Of a DNA stretch of 64,000 nucleotides, positions 28,545-38,968 are shown one piece after another; position 1 is the stretch's first letter, and the number at the start of each line of letters is the position of its first letter. Location: NCBI RefSeq assembly GCF_000374285.1, contig NZ_KB893937.1:1-64000 (forward strand), given 5' to 3'. Both the position numbers and the translations under genes were made by a program. Under the pieces are notes generated by a model. That model did no database searches. It had not been told where the DNA came from and was given only the letters and a program-made list of their open reading frames with translations. The stretch comes from Actinobacillus capsulatus DSM 19761. Its GTDB lineage: Bacteria > Pseudomonadota > Gammaproteobacteria > Enterobacterales > Pasteurellaceae.

Positions 28545-29855
28545 TTACTGTTCTTCTAATTTTAGGGCTTTAGAGAAACATTGTAAGCCTTTGGAATTAC
28601 CGCTCTTCGCCATTGCTTGGAGGGCTTGGGTTGGCACGTGTAATAAGCTGTTAGTCAGTTTATAACTCAATTCATTTAAGATTTTCTCAGCGTCTTGCCC
28701 TGCGGCAATTGCTTGCATCGCTTTATTGAGTAATTCTTGACGAGTTTGTTCGGCATCTTGGCGATAGCGTTTAATTAAGTCGCTGGATTGTTGCTGTTTT
28801 AACCACTCGAAGAACGCTTTACATTCCTGTTCTACGATTTCAGCCGCTTGTTCAGCTGCTTGTTGGCGTTGGGCTAGATTACGTTGAATAATGTTTTGCA
28901 AATCGTCAACACTATAGGAATAGACCGCATCCAGTTCTCCGGCTGTCTCATCAATGTCACGAGGCACAGCGATATCAATTAACAGCATCGGATCAAATTG
29001 GCGTTGTTTTTGGGCAATCGCCACCATTTCTTTGCTAATTAACATATCCGGACTGCCGGTCGAGCTAATCACTACATCCGCCTGATTTAAACCGATTTGT
29101 AACGCACTGAGTGACAGAATTTGCATTGGCGTTTCTAACCGTTCCGCTAACATTTCCGCACGTACATGGGTACGGTTTGCAATCATAATATTTTTTGCGC
29201 TATGTTGGATCAAGTAACGAGCCACTAATTCGATCGTTTCACCTGCGCCGATTAATAGGAAACGCAGTTTGCTGAAATTATCAAAAATTTGGCGAGCTAA
29301 ACCACAAGCAGCATAAGCGACAGAAACTGCGCTTGAGCCGATTTCCGTTTCAGAACGAACACGTTTAGCGGTTGAAAATGTACGCTGGAATAAACGAGAA
29401 AGTTTGGTTGAAACTTGAGAGCCTTGTGATTGATAAAAATTCTCGCTGTCTTGGTAAGCTTGCTTTACTTGGCCAAGAATTTGTGGTTCGCCTAAAATCA
29501 GTGAATCCAATCCGCAAGCTACCTGCATTAAGTGACGAGCAGCTTCAAAATTCTGTTTGAAGTAGATACATTCACGTAATTCAGCGTGATCAAGTTGATG
29601 AATTTCGGCAAACCATTCGAAACACTGCTCTCGCCAAGCGAGATTATCCTCATGTTCTGCTTGTGGTGTAATTTCCGAATGATGGAAATAGAGTTCGGTA
29701 CGGTTACAAGTTGATAGGATAACAATGCTTTCAGCTAAATCTCGCTGCTGAATTTGCTCAAACGCCAACTGACGTTTGACTTCATTAAACGCCACTTTTC
29801 CTCGCAAACTCACAGATGCGGTTTTATGGTTAATACCTAAAGCTAAAATTGTCAT
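28545..29855 (-). CDS. hemA: Glutamyl-tRNA reductase
   Basis: First step of C5-pathway tetrapyrrole synthesis: reduces glutamyl-tRNA to glutamate-1-semialdehyde. The product is 436 residues from ATG 29855, beginning [21 protein letters not shown] as in homologues; a GTG 12 bases upstream overlaps the GGGA ribosome binding site and is rejected. The catalytic Cys lies in [13 protein letters not shown] (near residue 50). NADPH-binding is [16 protein letters not shown], and there is a C-terminal dimerisation helix. It is divergent from relA. Confidence 0.96.
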   Translation of the reverse strand: MTILALGINHKTASVSLRGKVAFNEVKRQLAFEQIQQRDLAESIVILSTCNRTELYFHHSEITPQAEHEDNLAWREQCFEWFAEIHQLDHAELRECIYFKQNFEAARHLMQVACGLDSLILGEPQILGQVKQAYQDSENFYQSQGSQVSTKLSRLFQRTFSTAKRVRSETEIGSSAVSVAYAACGLARQIFDNFSKLRFLLIGAGETIELVARYLIQHSAKNIMIANRTHVRAEMLAERLETPMQILSLSALQIGLNQADVVISSTGSPDMLISKEMVAIAQKQRQFDPMLLIDIAVPRDIDETAGELDAVYSYSVDDLQNIIQRNLAQRQQAAEQAAEIVEQECKAFFEWLKQQQSSDLIKRYRQDAEQTRQELLNKAMQAIAAGQDAEKILNELSYKLTNSLLHVPTQALQAMAKSGNSKGLQCFSKALKLEEQ

Positions 29856-29867
29856 TGAATCCCACAC

Positions 29868-30188
29868 AAAAGAAAAACGGCAAAATGCCGCTTAAAACAT
29901 ACTTCATTCTAACCAATTGACAAATACGCTGCAATTAATTGTAGAGATTGGTTTGATTTATCACAATTTATATACCTCAAAAGAGGTGGGGGGGTAATTT
30001 TGAGAAATTAGCCAAATACTTTTTTATGATATGGTGAGTTAAGTGAAAAAGAGAACAATTTGTAGCGGATAGATAACAACAAGGTATCGATAACCACTAA
30101 CAATAATTCGCAAATCCAAGTATAATGCCAAACAATTTCTAGCCGCCAAGCGGTTAAATATCCGTAAGATTTTACAAAAGGAGGATTT
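29868..30188. other. Gene-free divergent region between hemA and relA
   Basis: 321 bp with a seven-G run at 29988-29994 preceded by CCTCAAAAGAGG, an AAGCGGTTAAATA half uptake signal at 30150, and AAAGGAGG (30177-30184) as the relA ribosome binding site. I see no small gene or RNA. Confidence 0.6.
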
Positions 30189-32396
30189 ATGGTAGCGATT
30201 CGCCGTTCACACGAGCTTAACCCTAGTACTTTTGAGTTAGCTAGTTGGAGTGCAGCTTTACAAATGTCGCCCATAACCTTTGAAGAATTACAAATTGCTT
30301 GGCGCTATGCCCAAGAGAAGTTAGATACCGAAACATATCATTTAATGTGGGATGGTGTTGAGATGGTTGAAATCTTACACGGTCTAAATATGGATGATGA
30401 CTCTCTTGTCGCCGCATTATTATTTCCTCTCGTTAAACACAATATTATCGATCTCGTTCAGGTAAAAGAACACTTTGGTAACCAAGTAAAAAATTTGGTT
30501 AAAGGCGTGATCGAAATGGATAATATTCGCCAATTAAGTGCCAACAGTGCTTCCGATTTACAAATTGATAATATCCGCCGTATGTTACTTGCGATGGTGG
30601 ATGATTTCCGTTGTGTAGTCATCAAACTTGCCGAACGAATTACCTATTTGCGCGATAAACATCTGCATACGGAAGAAGACTTGGTTTTAGCCGCCAAAGA
30701 ATGTTCGCACGTTTATGCGCCGCTCGCCAATCGTTTAGGTATCGGACAGCTTAAATGGGAGCTGGAAGATTATTGCTTCCGTGCTTTACACCCGCAATGT
30801 TATCGTGTGATTGCGTTGCAATTGGGCGAGCGCCGTCTAGAGCGTGAAAGCTATATTGCAAATTTTGTGGCGAATTTGACCGCTTCTTTAGCAGAACAGA
30901 TTAGTGATATTGAAGTTTACGGTCGTCCGAAACATATTTACAGTATTTGGAAGAAAATGCAGAAGAAAAATCTGCGTTTCGAACAGCTGTTTGACGTAAG
31001 AGCGGTACGTGTTATCGTGCCGAATCTACAAGATTGCTATACCGCTTTGGGGATTATTCATACGCAATATAAGCATTTGCCGGAGCATTTTGATGACTAT
31101 ATCGCACATCCGAAACCGAATGGTTACCAATCGATTCATACCGTCGTGTTGGGTGAGGGCGATAAAACTATCGAGGTGCAAATTCGTACGCGCAAAATGC
31201 ATGACGATGCTGAACTAGGCGTTGCGGCGCATTGGAAATATAAAGAAGGTGCAACGGCTGGTCGTTCCGGTTATGAAGAGAAAATCGTTTGGTTACGTAA
31301 ATTATTGGCGTGGCAAAATGATATTGCGGATTCGGGCGATGTGGTTGCGGAAATGCGTTCTCAAGTATTTGATGATCGTGTTTATGTGTTTACCCCGCGA
31401 GGCGAGGTAATTGATTTACCTAAAAATGCGACGCCGCTTGATTTTGCATATGCGATTCATAGTGAAGTAGGACATCGTTGTATCGGTGCTAAAGTTGCCG
31501 GACGAATCGTGCCGTTTACCTATTTATTACAAATGGGTGATCAGGTTGAAATTATTACCCAGAAAAATCCAAATCCTAGCCGAGATTGGTTGAATCCGAA
31601 TTTAGGCTTCGTAAATACTTCCAAAGCGCGTGCAAAAATTATCGCTTGGTTTAAGAAATTGGATCGAGAGAAAAATATTCCGATCGGCAAAGAAGCATTA
31701 GAAGCGGAAATGGCGCGTTTCGGCTTTACTTACAAGCAAATCGAGCAATATGCGTTGCCACGCTATAACCTGAAACAATTTGATGATTTGTATGCAGGGA
31801 TTGGCGGTGGTGATATTCGTCTGAATCAGTTAAGCCATTATTTGCAAAGCAAGTTAATCAAACCGACCGCAGAGCAAGAAGACGAAGCGGTACTGAAGCA
31901 AGTGAATAAGCATGCCAATAATGCGAATCAGCACAAAGGCAAAAATGGACAAATTATTATTGATGGTGTCGGTAATTTAATGCACACCATTGCCCGTTGC
32001 TGTCAGCCGATTCCGGGCGATAAGATTGTCGGTTATATCACGCAAGGACGCGGAATTTCGATTCACCGTGCGGACTGTGAACAATTGTTTGAATTGCGTA
32101 GTGCAAATCCGGAGCGTGTAGTTGGTGCACAATGGGGCACGAATTATGCGAGTGGCTTTAGTTTAGCGATTCGGGTTACGGCAAATGACCGTAACGGTTT
32201 ATTACGTGATGTGAGTGCGGTAATGGCAAATGAGAAAGTTAACGTATTGAGTGTCTCAAGCCGTATTGATGCGAAACGCAGTCTAGCCATTATGGATATG
32301 GGAATTGAACTGAGCAATGTTGAAATGCTGGGTAAATTATTAGCGCGTATCGCACAACTTGAAGATGTTATTGAAGCGAAACGCTTATCAAATTAA
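30189..32396 (+). CDS. relA: (p)ppGpp synthetase I (GTP pyrophosphokinase)
   Basis: Ribosome-bound enzyme making (p)ppGpp when uncharged tRNA enters the A site. 735 residues. The N-terminal pseudo-hydrolase domain lacks the HD motif (FPLVKHNIID where SpoT has HDVIED), so it should be synthesis-only. The synthetase domain contains YQSIHTVVLG; TGS domain about 400-465 (RVYVFTPRGEVIDLP); zinc-finger/helical part with HTIARCCQPIPGD; C-terminal ACT/RRM domain. AGGAGG is 5 nt before ATG. The gene ends at an uptake-signal pair before dxr. Confidence 0.96.
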   Translation: MVAIRRSHELNPSTFELASWSAALQMSPITFEELQIAWRYAQEKLDTETYHLMWDGVEMVEILHGLNMDDDSLVAALLFPLVKHNIIDLVQVKEHFGNQVKNLVKGVIEMDNIRQLSANSASDLQIDNIRRMLLAMVDDFRCVVIKLAERITYLRDKHLHTEEDLVLAAKECSHVYAPLANRLGIGQLKWELEDYCFRALHPQCYRVIALQLGERRLERESYIANFVANLTASLAEQISDIEVYGRPKHIYSIWKKMQKKNLRFEQLFDVRAVRVIVPNLQDCYTALGIIHTQYKHLPEHFDDYIAHPKPNGYQSIHTVVLGEGDKTIEVQIRTRKMHDDAELGVAAHWKYKEGATAGRSGYEEKIVWLRKLLAWQNDIADSGDVVAEMRSQVFDDRVYVFTPRGEVIDLPKNATPLDFAYAIHSEVGHRCIGAKVAGRIVPFTYLLQMGDQVEIITQKNPNPSRDWLNPNLGFVNTSKARAKIIAWFKKLDREKNIPIGKEALEAEMARFGFTYKQIEQYALPRYNLKQFDDLYAGIGGGDIRLNQLSHYLQSKLIKPTAEQEDEAVLKQVNKHANNANQHKGKNGQIIIDGVGNLMHTIARCCQPIPGDKIVGYITQGRGISIHRADCEQLFELRSANPERVVGAQWGTNYASGFSLAIRVTANDRNGLLRDVSAVMANEKVNVLSVSSRIDAKRSLAIMDMGIELSNVEMLGKLLARIAQLEDVIEAKRLSN

Positions 32397-32400
32397 GTAG

Positions 32401-32449
32401 CAAGCGGTCAAATTTGCAAAAAAAATTGCAAAATAGACCGCTTGTTTTT
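32401..32449 (+). terminator. Inverted uptake-signal pair between relA and dxr
   Basis: CAAGCGGTC...TTTGCAA pairs with TTGCAAA...GACCGCTTG, with TTTTTAG behind it. The stem has two mismatches. Confidence 0.6.
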
Positions 32450-32466
32450 AGTGATTAGGAATGTCT

Positions 32467-33657
32467 ATGAAGAAATTAGTTATTTTAGGTTCAACCGGTT
32501 CAATCGGTAAAAGCACTTTATCGGTGGTGGAACAGAACAAAACGGAATACGAGGTATTCGGTTTAGTCGGTGGTAAAAATATTGAATTAATGGCAGCACA
32601 ATGCTTATTATTTCAACCGAAATTTGCCGCATTAGATGATGAGCAAGCGGCAAAAGCATTAGCGGAACAGCTTAAACAATTGAATGTAAAAACCGAAGTA
32701 TTCAGCGGTCAAAAAGCGATTTGTGAACTGAGTGCTCACCCCGAAGTGGATATGGTGATGGCGGCGATTGTTGGGGCAGCAGGTTTGTTACCAACGCTTT
32801 CAGCGGTTAAGGCAGGTAAAAAAGTCTTATTGGCAAATAAAGAATCGTTAGTCACTTGCGGGCAAATTTTTATTGATGAGGCGAGAAAATCCGGCGCGCA
32901 GTTATTACCGGTTGATAGCGAACACAATGCGATTTTCCAATCTCTACCACCGGAAGCGCAACAAAAAGTCGGTTTTTGCCCGCTTGCGGAGTTAGGCGTG
33001 AGTAAAATTATTTTGACCGGTTCAGGCGGTCCGTTCCGTGTAAAACCGCTCGATGAGTTTGCCACTATTACTCCGACACAAGCGGTTGCACACCCGAATT
33101 GGTCGATGGGTAAGAAAATCTCGGTCGATAGTGCCACCATGATGAATAAAGGCTTGGAATATATTGAAGCCCGTTGGTTATTTAATGCTTCGGCAGAGGA
33201 AATGGAAATTATTATTCATCCACAATCCATTATTCATTCGATGGTACGTTATATTGACGGCTCGGTTATCGCTCAAATGGGGAACCCGGATATGTGTACA
33301 CCGATTGCGCATACAATGGCGTATCCGAAGCGGATTAATGCCGGTGTGGCGCCGTTAGATTTCTTTAAATTGAAAGAATTAACTTTTATCGAAACGGATT
33401 TTGCCCGCTATCCGAATTTGAAATTAGCGATTGATGCGTTTGCGGAAGGACAATATGCTACAACCGCAATGAATGCGGCAAACGAAGTGGCGGTAGAGGC
33501 TTTCTTAAATGAACGTATTCGTTTTATTGATATTGTGAATGTAAATAGAACGGTAGTGGAAAATATTGCACCGATTCAAGTAAAAGAAATAGCTGATGTG
33601 TTACATATTGATAAATTAGCACGAGAATTAGCGGAACAAACCGTGATTAATTTATAA
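32467..33657 (+). CDS. dxr: 1-deoxy-D-xylulose-5-phosphate reductoisomerase
   Basis: IspC, second step of the MEP isoprenoid pathway, target of fosmidomycin. From ATG 32467 it is 396 residues and begins [18 protein letters not shown] (NADPH-binding GSTGSIG). AGGA lies 6 nt before this ATG; the alternative ATG 32461 directly abuts AGGA and would add MS. The metal/substrate segment [10 protein letters not shown] and the catalytic-loop region [21 protein letters not shown] are intact. A strong terminator follows, convergent with lon. Confidence 0.96.
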   Translation: MKKLVILGSTGSIGKSTLSVVEQNKTEYEVFGLVGGKNIELMAAQCLLFQPKFAALDDEQAAKALAEQLKQLNVKTEVFSGQKAICELSAHPEVDMVMAAIVGAAGLLPTLSAVKAGKKVLLANKESLVTCGQIFIDEARKSGAQLLPVDSEHNAIFQSLPPEAQQKVGFCPLAELGVSKIILTGSGGPFRVKPLDEFATITPTQAVAHPNWSMGKKISVDSATMMNKGLEYIEARWLFNASAEEMEIIIHPQSIIHSMVRYIDGSVIAQMGNPDMCTPIAHTMAYPKRINAGVAPLDFFKLKELTFIETDFARYPNLKLAIDAFAEGQYATTAMNAANEVAVEAFLNERIRFIDIVNVNRTVVENIAPIQVKEIADVLHIDKLARELAEQTVINL

Positions 33658-33661
33658 AAAA

Positions 33662-33695
33662 GAAAAACCTCGAATAACAAGTTCGAGGTTTTTTA
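33662..33695. terminator. Bidirectional terminator between dxr and lon
   Basis: AAAAACCTCGAA and TTCGAGGTTTTT form a 12-bp perfect stem with a 7-nt loop and T-runs on both strands, serving the convergent dxr and lon. Confidence 0.85.
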
Positions 33696-33710
33696 CTTTA
33701 AACGGTAAAT

Positions 33711-36119
33711 TTATTGAATTGCCGCTTTTGAACGAGATTTCTTCACTTTAATCGTTTGAGATTTTGTCGGAATGATCTCAATCCCCATTGGCGGATTTTC
33801 TAGTGCAATTGATAACACTTCATCAATTGTTTCAACCGCATGAATCGTTAATGCCGCTTTTGCATTTTCCGGAATTTCTTCCAAATCTTTTTCATTATCT
33901 TTTGGAATAATCACGGTTGTAATACCACCACGGTGTGCAGCCAGTAATTTCTCTTTTAAGCCACCGATTGGTAATACTTTACCACGTAAGCTAATTTCAC
34001 CGGTCATCGCCACCTCTTTACGAACAGGGTTGCCGGTTAGACTTGAAATTAATGCGGTACACATTGCGATACCTGCACTCGGGCCGTCTTTCGGAGTTGC
34101 ACCGTCCGGCACGTGTACGTGGATATCACGTTTCTCGTGGAAGTCATCTGCGATACCTAATTGAGCAGCTCTTGCTCGAACCACCATCATCGCCGCTTGG
34201 ATAGATTCTTTCATTACGTCGCCTAATGAGCCTGTGAATGAGAATTTACCTTTACCGCTTACTGATGCTGTTTCGATCGTTAATAAATCGCCGCCAACTT
34301 CTGTCCACGCTAAACCGGTTACTTCACCTACACGGTTTTGGTTATCCATTTTGCCGTAATCAAAACGTTTTACGCCTAGGTAATCCGCAATATTCTCTTC
34401 TGTTACAGTCAGTGATTTAACTTTCTTGTCTAGCACTAAAGTTTTAACCGCTTTACGACAGATTTTTGCAATTTCACGCTCAAGACTACGCACACCGGCT
34501 TCACGAGTGTAGTAACGAATAATGCTTAAAATAGCATTATCTTCAATGGTTAATTCACCTGCTTTTAAGCCGTTATTTTCTTGCTGCTTAGCAATTAAAT
34601 GTTCACGCGCAATGTGCATTTTTTCATCTTCGGTATAACCGGAAAGACGAATCACTTCCATACGGTCGAGTAGTGCCGGTGGAATATTCATTGAGTTTGA
34701 TGTTGCGACAAACATAACATCAGAAAGATCGTAATCAACTTCTAAATAATGATCGTTAAATGCTTTATTTTGTTCCGGATCTAACACTTCAAGTAATGCG
34801 GATGCCGGATCACCACGCATATCCTGCGCCATTTTGTCGATTTCATCGAGCAAGAATAGCGGGTTTTTCACGCCGACTTTTGCCATTTTCATCATTAATG
34901 AACCCGGCATAGAACCGATATAAGTACGGCGATGACCACGGATTTCCGCTTCATCACGCACGCCACCTAGTGCCATACGGACATATTTACGTCCTGTTGC
35001 ATTAGCGATAGATTGACCAAGAGAGGTTTTACCTACGCCCGGAGGACCAACTAAACAAAGGATTGGACCTTTGAGTTTATTTAAGCGGCTTTGTACCGCA
35101 AGATATTCCACAATGCGTTCTTTAACTTTTTCTAGTCCGTAATGATCTTTATCCAATATGGCTTGCGCTTTCGCTAAGTCTTTTTTGACCGCAGATTTTT
35201 TATGCCACGGCATTTGTAAAATCCAGTCAATATAACTACGTACTACTGTTGCTTCAGAAGAACTTTGCGGCATCGCTTTTAATTTTTTAAATTCACCGTC
35301 TAATTTTTCTTTTACTTCTACTGGTAATTTAGTCGCATCAATTTTCTCTTTAAGCTTATCTAATTCACTCTGTTCTACATCTTCGCCGTTGCCTAATTCT
35401 TTTTGAATCGCTTTAATTTGTTCATTCAAGTAGTAATCACGTTGGTTTTTTTCCATTTGTTGTTTAACACGATTGCGAATACGGCTTTCTGTTTCTAGAG
35501 AGTCCATTTCCGTCGCCATCGCAACTAATAACGCTTCAAAACGAGCGATAAGATTTGCTTCTTCAAGTAACGCTTGTTTTTTCTTAACCGGTGCAATGAG
35601 ATTTGATGAAATTGTATCAGCTAAACGATCTTTAGTCGTGATTTTTTGTAATTTCGGTAAAATCTCAGCTGGAATCTTTTTATTATTTTTTACGTAATTT
35701 TCAAATTCATTAAGCGTTGCTTTAGCGATTACTTGTAATTCATTATCTTCTTCATCAAATTCTGATGAGATGACTTGTACACCAGCCCAGAAGCCGTTTT
35801 CATCATCGTGAATATGTTCAATTTTGGCACGTTGCTGACCTTCAACAAGCACTTTCACCGTACCATCAGGAAGGTTTAACATTTGGATAATATTAGCAAT
35901 TACACCAACATCATATACATCAGCAGTTGTTGGCTCTTCTTTATTCGGGTCTTGCTGAGTTACAAGGAATAATTGTTTATTGCTATCCATTGCTGCACGT
36001 AAGGCTTGAATTGATTTTTCTCGCCCTACAAATAACGGCATAACCATATAAGGAAAAACCACTACGTCACGTAACGGAAGTAGCGGTAACTCAATTGCTT
36101 TCTTTTTTCTTGGTGCCAT
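33711..36119 (-). CDS. lon: ATP-dependent protease Lon
   Basis: Cytosolic hexameric AAA+ protease that removes misfolded and regulatory proteins. 802 residues: N-terminal substrate domain (ELPLLPLRDVVVFPYMVMPL), AAA+ module with Walker A GPPGVGKTSLG (near 356) and Walker B LFLLDEIDK, and the Ser/Lys protease domain with DGPSAGIAMCTAL (Ser near 681) and the Lys in the conserved GGLKEKLLAAHRGG region. A sigma-32-like promoter lies at 36164-36192, consistent with heat-shock induction. Confidence 0.97.
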   Translation of the reverse strand: MAPRKKKAIELPLLPLRDVVVFPYMVMPLFVGREKSIQALRAAMDSNKQLFLVTQQDPNKEEPTTADVYDVGVIANIIQMLNLPDGTVKVLVEGQQRAKIEHIHDDENGFWAGVQVISSEFDEEDNELQVIAKATLNEFENYVKNNKKIPAEILPKLQKITTKDRLADTISSNLIAPVKKKQALLEEANLIARFEALLVAMATEMDSLETESRIRNRVKQQMEKNQRDYYLNEQIKAIQKELGNGEDVEQSELDKLKEKIDATKLPVEVKEKLDGEFKKLKAMPQSSSEATVVRSYIDWILQMPWHKKSAVKKDLAKAQAILDKDHYGLEKVKERIVEYLAVQSRLNKLKGPILCLVGPPGVGKTSLGQSIANATGRKYVRMALGGVRDEAEIRGHRRTYIGSMPGSLMMKMAKVGVKNPLFLLDEIDKMAQDMRGDPASALLEVLDPEQNKAFNDHYLEVDYDLSDVMFVATSNSMNIPPALLDRMEVIRLSGYTEDEKMHIAREHLIAKQQENNGLKAGELTIEDNAILSIIRYYTREAGVRSLEREIAKICRKAVKTLVLDKKVKSLTVTEENIADYLGVKRFDYGKMDNQNRVGEVTGLAWTEVGGDLLTIETASVSGKGKFSFTGSLGDVMKESIQAAMMVVRARAAQLGIADDFHEKRDIHVHVPDGATPKDGPSAGIAMCTALISSLTGNPVRKEVAMTGEISLRGKVLPIGGLKEKLLAAHRGGITTVIIPKDNEKDLEEIPENAKAALTIHAVETIDEVLSIALENPPMGIEIIPTKSQTIKVKKSRSKAAIQ

Positions 36120-36163
36120 GAATTTGCTCTCTTCTTATGTTCTATCAAAAGATTAATTTCCCC

Positions 36164-36192
36164 ATTATGGGGGTGAAATTTGGAAAAACAAG
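36164..36192 (-). promoter_or_regulatory. Sigma-32 (heat-shock) promoter of lon
   Basis: On the minus strand CTTGTTT, a 13-nt spacer and CCCCATAAT match the RpoH consensus (CTTGAAA, 13-15 nt, CCCCATNT) closely. It lies about 45 bp upstream of the lon start. Confidence 0.8.
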
Positions 36193-36272
36193 AAAAAATT
36201 TGATTAAAGTTAAAAAATAAAGGAAATAATCCGAGATTATTTCCTTGCAAGAAATGAGTAGAAAAGAAATGA

Positions 36273-37181
36273 TTATTGGCATCTAGGCGTCATTTGATAA
36301 AAATATATTTCACTAATTTCACGATCATATCCCGGGTAAAAACCTTTCGGCATTCCTAATACGATTTGTTTGCCGCGATTAGCATGAACAATCAATTGCT
36401 TGCTTTTTGGATTGATTACGAGTCCTTCGATTTCTCCATAATCTTTCACATCATCAAGGGTACGCTCTAGCACCACTCGAGCTTCGTTATTTTTAGTAGA
36501 AAGTTCTACACGATATAAGTGATCGTGTTCTTTCTCATCGGCAGTTCCGTCATCTGCAGTCAGATATAAGTTTCCCTCATGGGCGAAGATACCTTGAATC
36601 CATTGCGGAACCGGCTGTAAATGGACTTTGCGTTTATATTTGCCGCTATCAAGATCATATTCATATAAATAGCGACCACTTTCTTCTCCAACCCAAGATG
36701 CCATCCAAACACTACGATTGACGGTATCTACCGTAATTGCTGATACCTCGAGTTGCCCCGATTCCGGATAAAAATCTACCGCTCTTTTAAAGGCTAAGCT
36801 ATTCGGATCATGAATGGCAATTTGGATATTTTTACCTACACCGTCCATAAACCATTCGGAGGAAACATATAATTCATGGTTATAAATATCAATATCACCG
36901 ATATGATTGGCTTCTTTTTGATAACCGATAAACGGCTTTTTATTTTCAATAATGAGCTTTCCGTTTAAATCATATTTGGTGAGCGACGATGAACCAGATA
37001 CATAGAGATATTTACCGTCAGTGGTAATTCCTTGGCGACCATTGACTTCCATTACTTTATTTAAGATATATTCGTATTTGGGCAAAGCTTTTACATACGG
37101 AGATTGACAACTTTGGTTTGCCAAACTAATAGAACTGATAAAGAAACAGCCTAACGTAAGTGCAATTTTTAGTAATTTCAT
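36273..37181 (-). CDS. Secreted beta-propeller-like protein of unknown function
   Basis: 302-residue protein with a clear signal peptide (MKLLKIALTLGCFFISSISLA, cleavage near residue 22) and a mature part built from repeated short beta motifs (GITTDGKYLYVSGSSS, GDIDIYNHELYVSSEW, AITVDTVNRSVWMAS, IFAHEGNLYLTADDG, GLVINPKSKQLIVHAN). This spacing is typical of six- or seven-bladed NHL/SMP-30-like propellers. One Cys near each end (after ANQS, and at the C-terminus) could form a disulfide. It lies between lon and glpT on the same strand, with a terminator upstream. I do not recognise a specific family, so no function is given. Confidence 0.7.
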   Translation of the reverse strand: MKLLKIALTLGCFFISSISLANQSCQSPYVKALPKYEYILNKVMEVNGRQGITTDGKYLYVSGSSSLTKYDLNGKLIIENKKPFIGYQKEANHIGDIDIYNHELYVSSEWFMDGVGKNIQIAIHDPNSLAFKRAVDFYPESGQLEVSAITVDTVNRSVWMASWVGEESGRYLYEYDLDSGKYKRKVHLQPVPQWIQGIFAHEGNLYLTADDGTADEKEHDHLYRVELSTKNNEARVVLERTLDDVKDYGEIEGLVINPKSKQLIVHANRGKQIVLGMPKGFYPGYDREISEIYFYQMTPRCQ

Positions 37182-37280
37182 ATGATTCTCCAGTTATTTA
37201 ATGCTGTTGGTTAAGGAAGTTAGTAGCTAGTTAACCTTAGTTATATGGCAAATTGATGACAAATAGTGGTTTTAGGATGA

Positions 37281-37312
37281 AAAAAAGGAAGAACAATGGT
37301 TCTTCCTTTTGT
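37281..37312 (-). terminator. Intrinsic terminator after glpT
   Basis: On the minus strand AAAAGGAAGAAC and GTTCTTCCTTTT form a 12-bp stem with a 4-nt loop and a T-run, 12 bp after the glpT stop. Confidence 0.85.
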
Positions 37313-37323
37313 AAGCGAGTTAA

Positions 37324-38769
37324 TTATTTACCGTAGTGGTCGCCTAATGTTGCTTTATGTTTGCCTTCTTCAAGCATTACGATAAGCATTAGTAATACAG
37401 CTAACACACCGCCAGCAATCATCACGTAGAAACCGCCGTTCCAGCCGTAATATTCTGCTGCCCAACCAACAACTGCTGATGCAGAAACCGTACCACCTAA
37501 GTAACCGAATAGACCGGTGAAACCTGCTGATGTACCCGCTGCTTTTTTCGGTGCAAGTTCAAGTGCATGTAAACCAATTAACATTACTGGACCATAGATT
37601 AAGAAACCAATTATGGTCATTAAGATGAAGTCCATCAATTGATATGGGTTTTCATACCACGCTTTACCTGCATATTGCACTAATTCAGCCTCAGGTGTTG
37701 CTGGGTTTTTCCATAATGCTACAACGGCTATCGTGGTTAAGATCATAAAGATAAAGCCGGTTAAACCACGTTTACCTTTGAATAATTTATCTGATACCCA
37801 ACCACATAATAATGTACCCGGAATTGCAGCTAATTCATAGATCGTATAAGCCCAAGCAGTACCTTTGATATTGAAGTGTTTTACTTCACCGAGGTAAACC
37901 GGAGACCATTTTAATACACCATAACGAATTAAATAAACGAATACGTTAGCAATTGCGATGTACCATAATAATTTGTTTTTAAGTACATAAGTCACAAAGA
38001 TTTCTTTGGTACTTAAATCTTTTTCCGCTGTTTCCTCATTATAGTCATCAGGATAATCATTACGCCATTTTTCTACCGGAGGTAAACCGCAAGATTGTGG
38101 CGTGTCTTTCATTACAAAATAAACTGGAATCGCAGCAACCATTGCAGCAATCCCCGGATAGTAAAGTGCTTGTTGCCATACGTCTTTCGCAGTTGCGTGT
38201 TCGCCAGTATTGCTAAAGTAAATCGCACTTGCTAACAACACCATTGCACCCGGTACCATACCACCCACATTATGCGCACAGTTCCAGATAGAAACGATAG
38301 TACCACGCTCAGATTTAGACCACCAATGCACCATCGTTCTACCACATGGAGGCCAACCCATACCTTGGAACCAACCATTTAAGAAAATCATGATGAACAT
38401 GACAGCGATACCTGAAGTTGCCCACGGCATTAAGCCCATCATCGTCATGCAGAGGCCGGAAAGTAATAAACCGAACGGTAAAAATACTTTCGGGTTTGAA
38501 CGGTCAGACATACCAGCCATCACGAATTTAGAAAGACCATAAGCTAAACCTGCACCGGTACCGATAATACCTAATTCAGCTTTGTTATATAAACCTGCTT
38601 CAATTAAACCTTTTTGTGCAAGGTCGAAGTTTGCACGCACAAAATAATATGCGGCGTATCCAAAGAAGATACCTGCGAATACTTGCCAACGTAAGAATTT
38701 ATATTTTGCATCTATTTTATCTGCCGGTAATTCCGCAATGTGCGGAGCCGGTTTAAAAGGACCAAACAT
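37324..38769 (-). CDS. glpT: Glycerol-3-phosphate transporter
   Basis: 12-helix inner-membrane antiporter (major facilitator superfamily, organophosphate:Pi family) exchanging glycerol-3-phosphate for phosphate. 481 residues. It shows the family start [15 protein letters not shown], the loop motif [17 protein letters not shown], and [19 protein letters not shown] after helix 4. It follows glpQ on the minus strand, but the 199-bp gap contains a perfect CRP site, so it likely has its own promoter. Together with GlpQ and GlpABC it forms a full glycerophosphodiester-to-DHAP route. Confidence 0.95.
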   Translation of the reverse strand: MFGPFKPAPHIAELPADKIDAKYKFLRWQVFAGIFFGYAAYYFVRANFDLAQKGLIEAGLYNKAELGIIGTGAGLAYGLSKFVMAGMSDRSNPKVFLPFGLLLSGLCMTMMGLMPWATSGIAVMFIMIFLNGWFQGMGWPPCGRTMVHWWSKSERGTIVSIWNCAHNVGGMVPGAMVLLASAIYFSNTGEHATAKDVWQQALYYPGIAAMVAAIPVYFVMKDTPQSCGLPPVEKWRNDYPDDYNEETAEKDLSTKEIFVTYVLKNKLLWYIAIANVFVYLIRYGVLKWSPVYLGEVKHFNIKGTAWAYTIYELAAIPGTLLCGWVSDKLFKGKRGLTGFIFMILTTIAVVALWKNPATPEAELVQYAGKAWYENPYQLMDFILMTIIGFLIYGPVMLIGLHALELAPKKAAGTSAGFTGLFGYLGGTVSASAVVGWAAEYYGWNGGFYVMIAGGVLAVLLMLIVMLEEGKHKATLGDHYGK

Positions 38770-38871
38770 AGAAACACTCCAAATGATATATATTGATAAA
38801 ACGTTCGATTACGAAAAATCACGCATATTTTAGCGAAAAAAGAGTAATACTCCATATTATTTATCTAAATT

Positions 38872-38887
38872 TGTGAATGTACTCACA
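38872..38887. promoter_or_regulatory. CRP site upstream of glpT
   Basis: TGTGAATGTACTCACA is a perfect TGTGA-N6-TCACA CRP box, about 100 bp before glpT. Confidence 0.85.
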
Positions 38888-38968
38888 TTTTTATGAGAGA
38901 TTTTCAACATATTTGTTAAAAATGTAAGCAATTCACCAATTTAGTATTCATGTTCGCTCAAAAAACGC

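Noticed and set aside
29876-29895. Hairpin CGGCA/TGCCG with a T-rich tail on the minus strand before hemA
   Set aside because: The stem has only five base pairs and a 3-nt loop. Too weak to call an attenuator of hemA.
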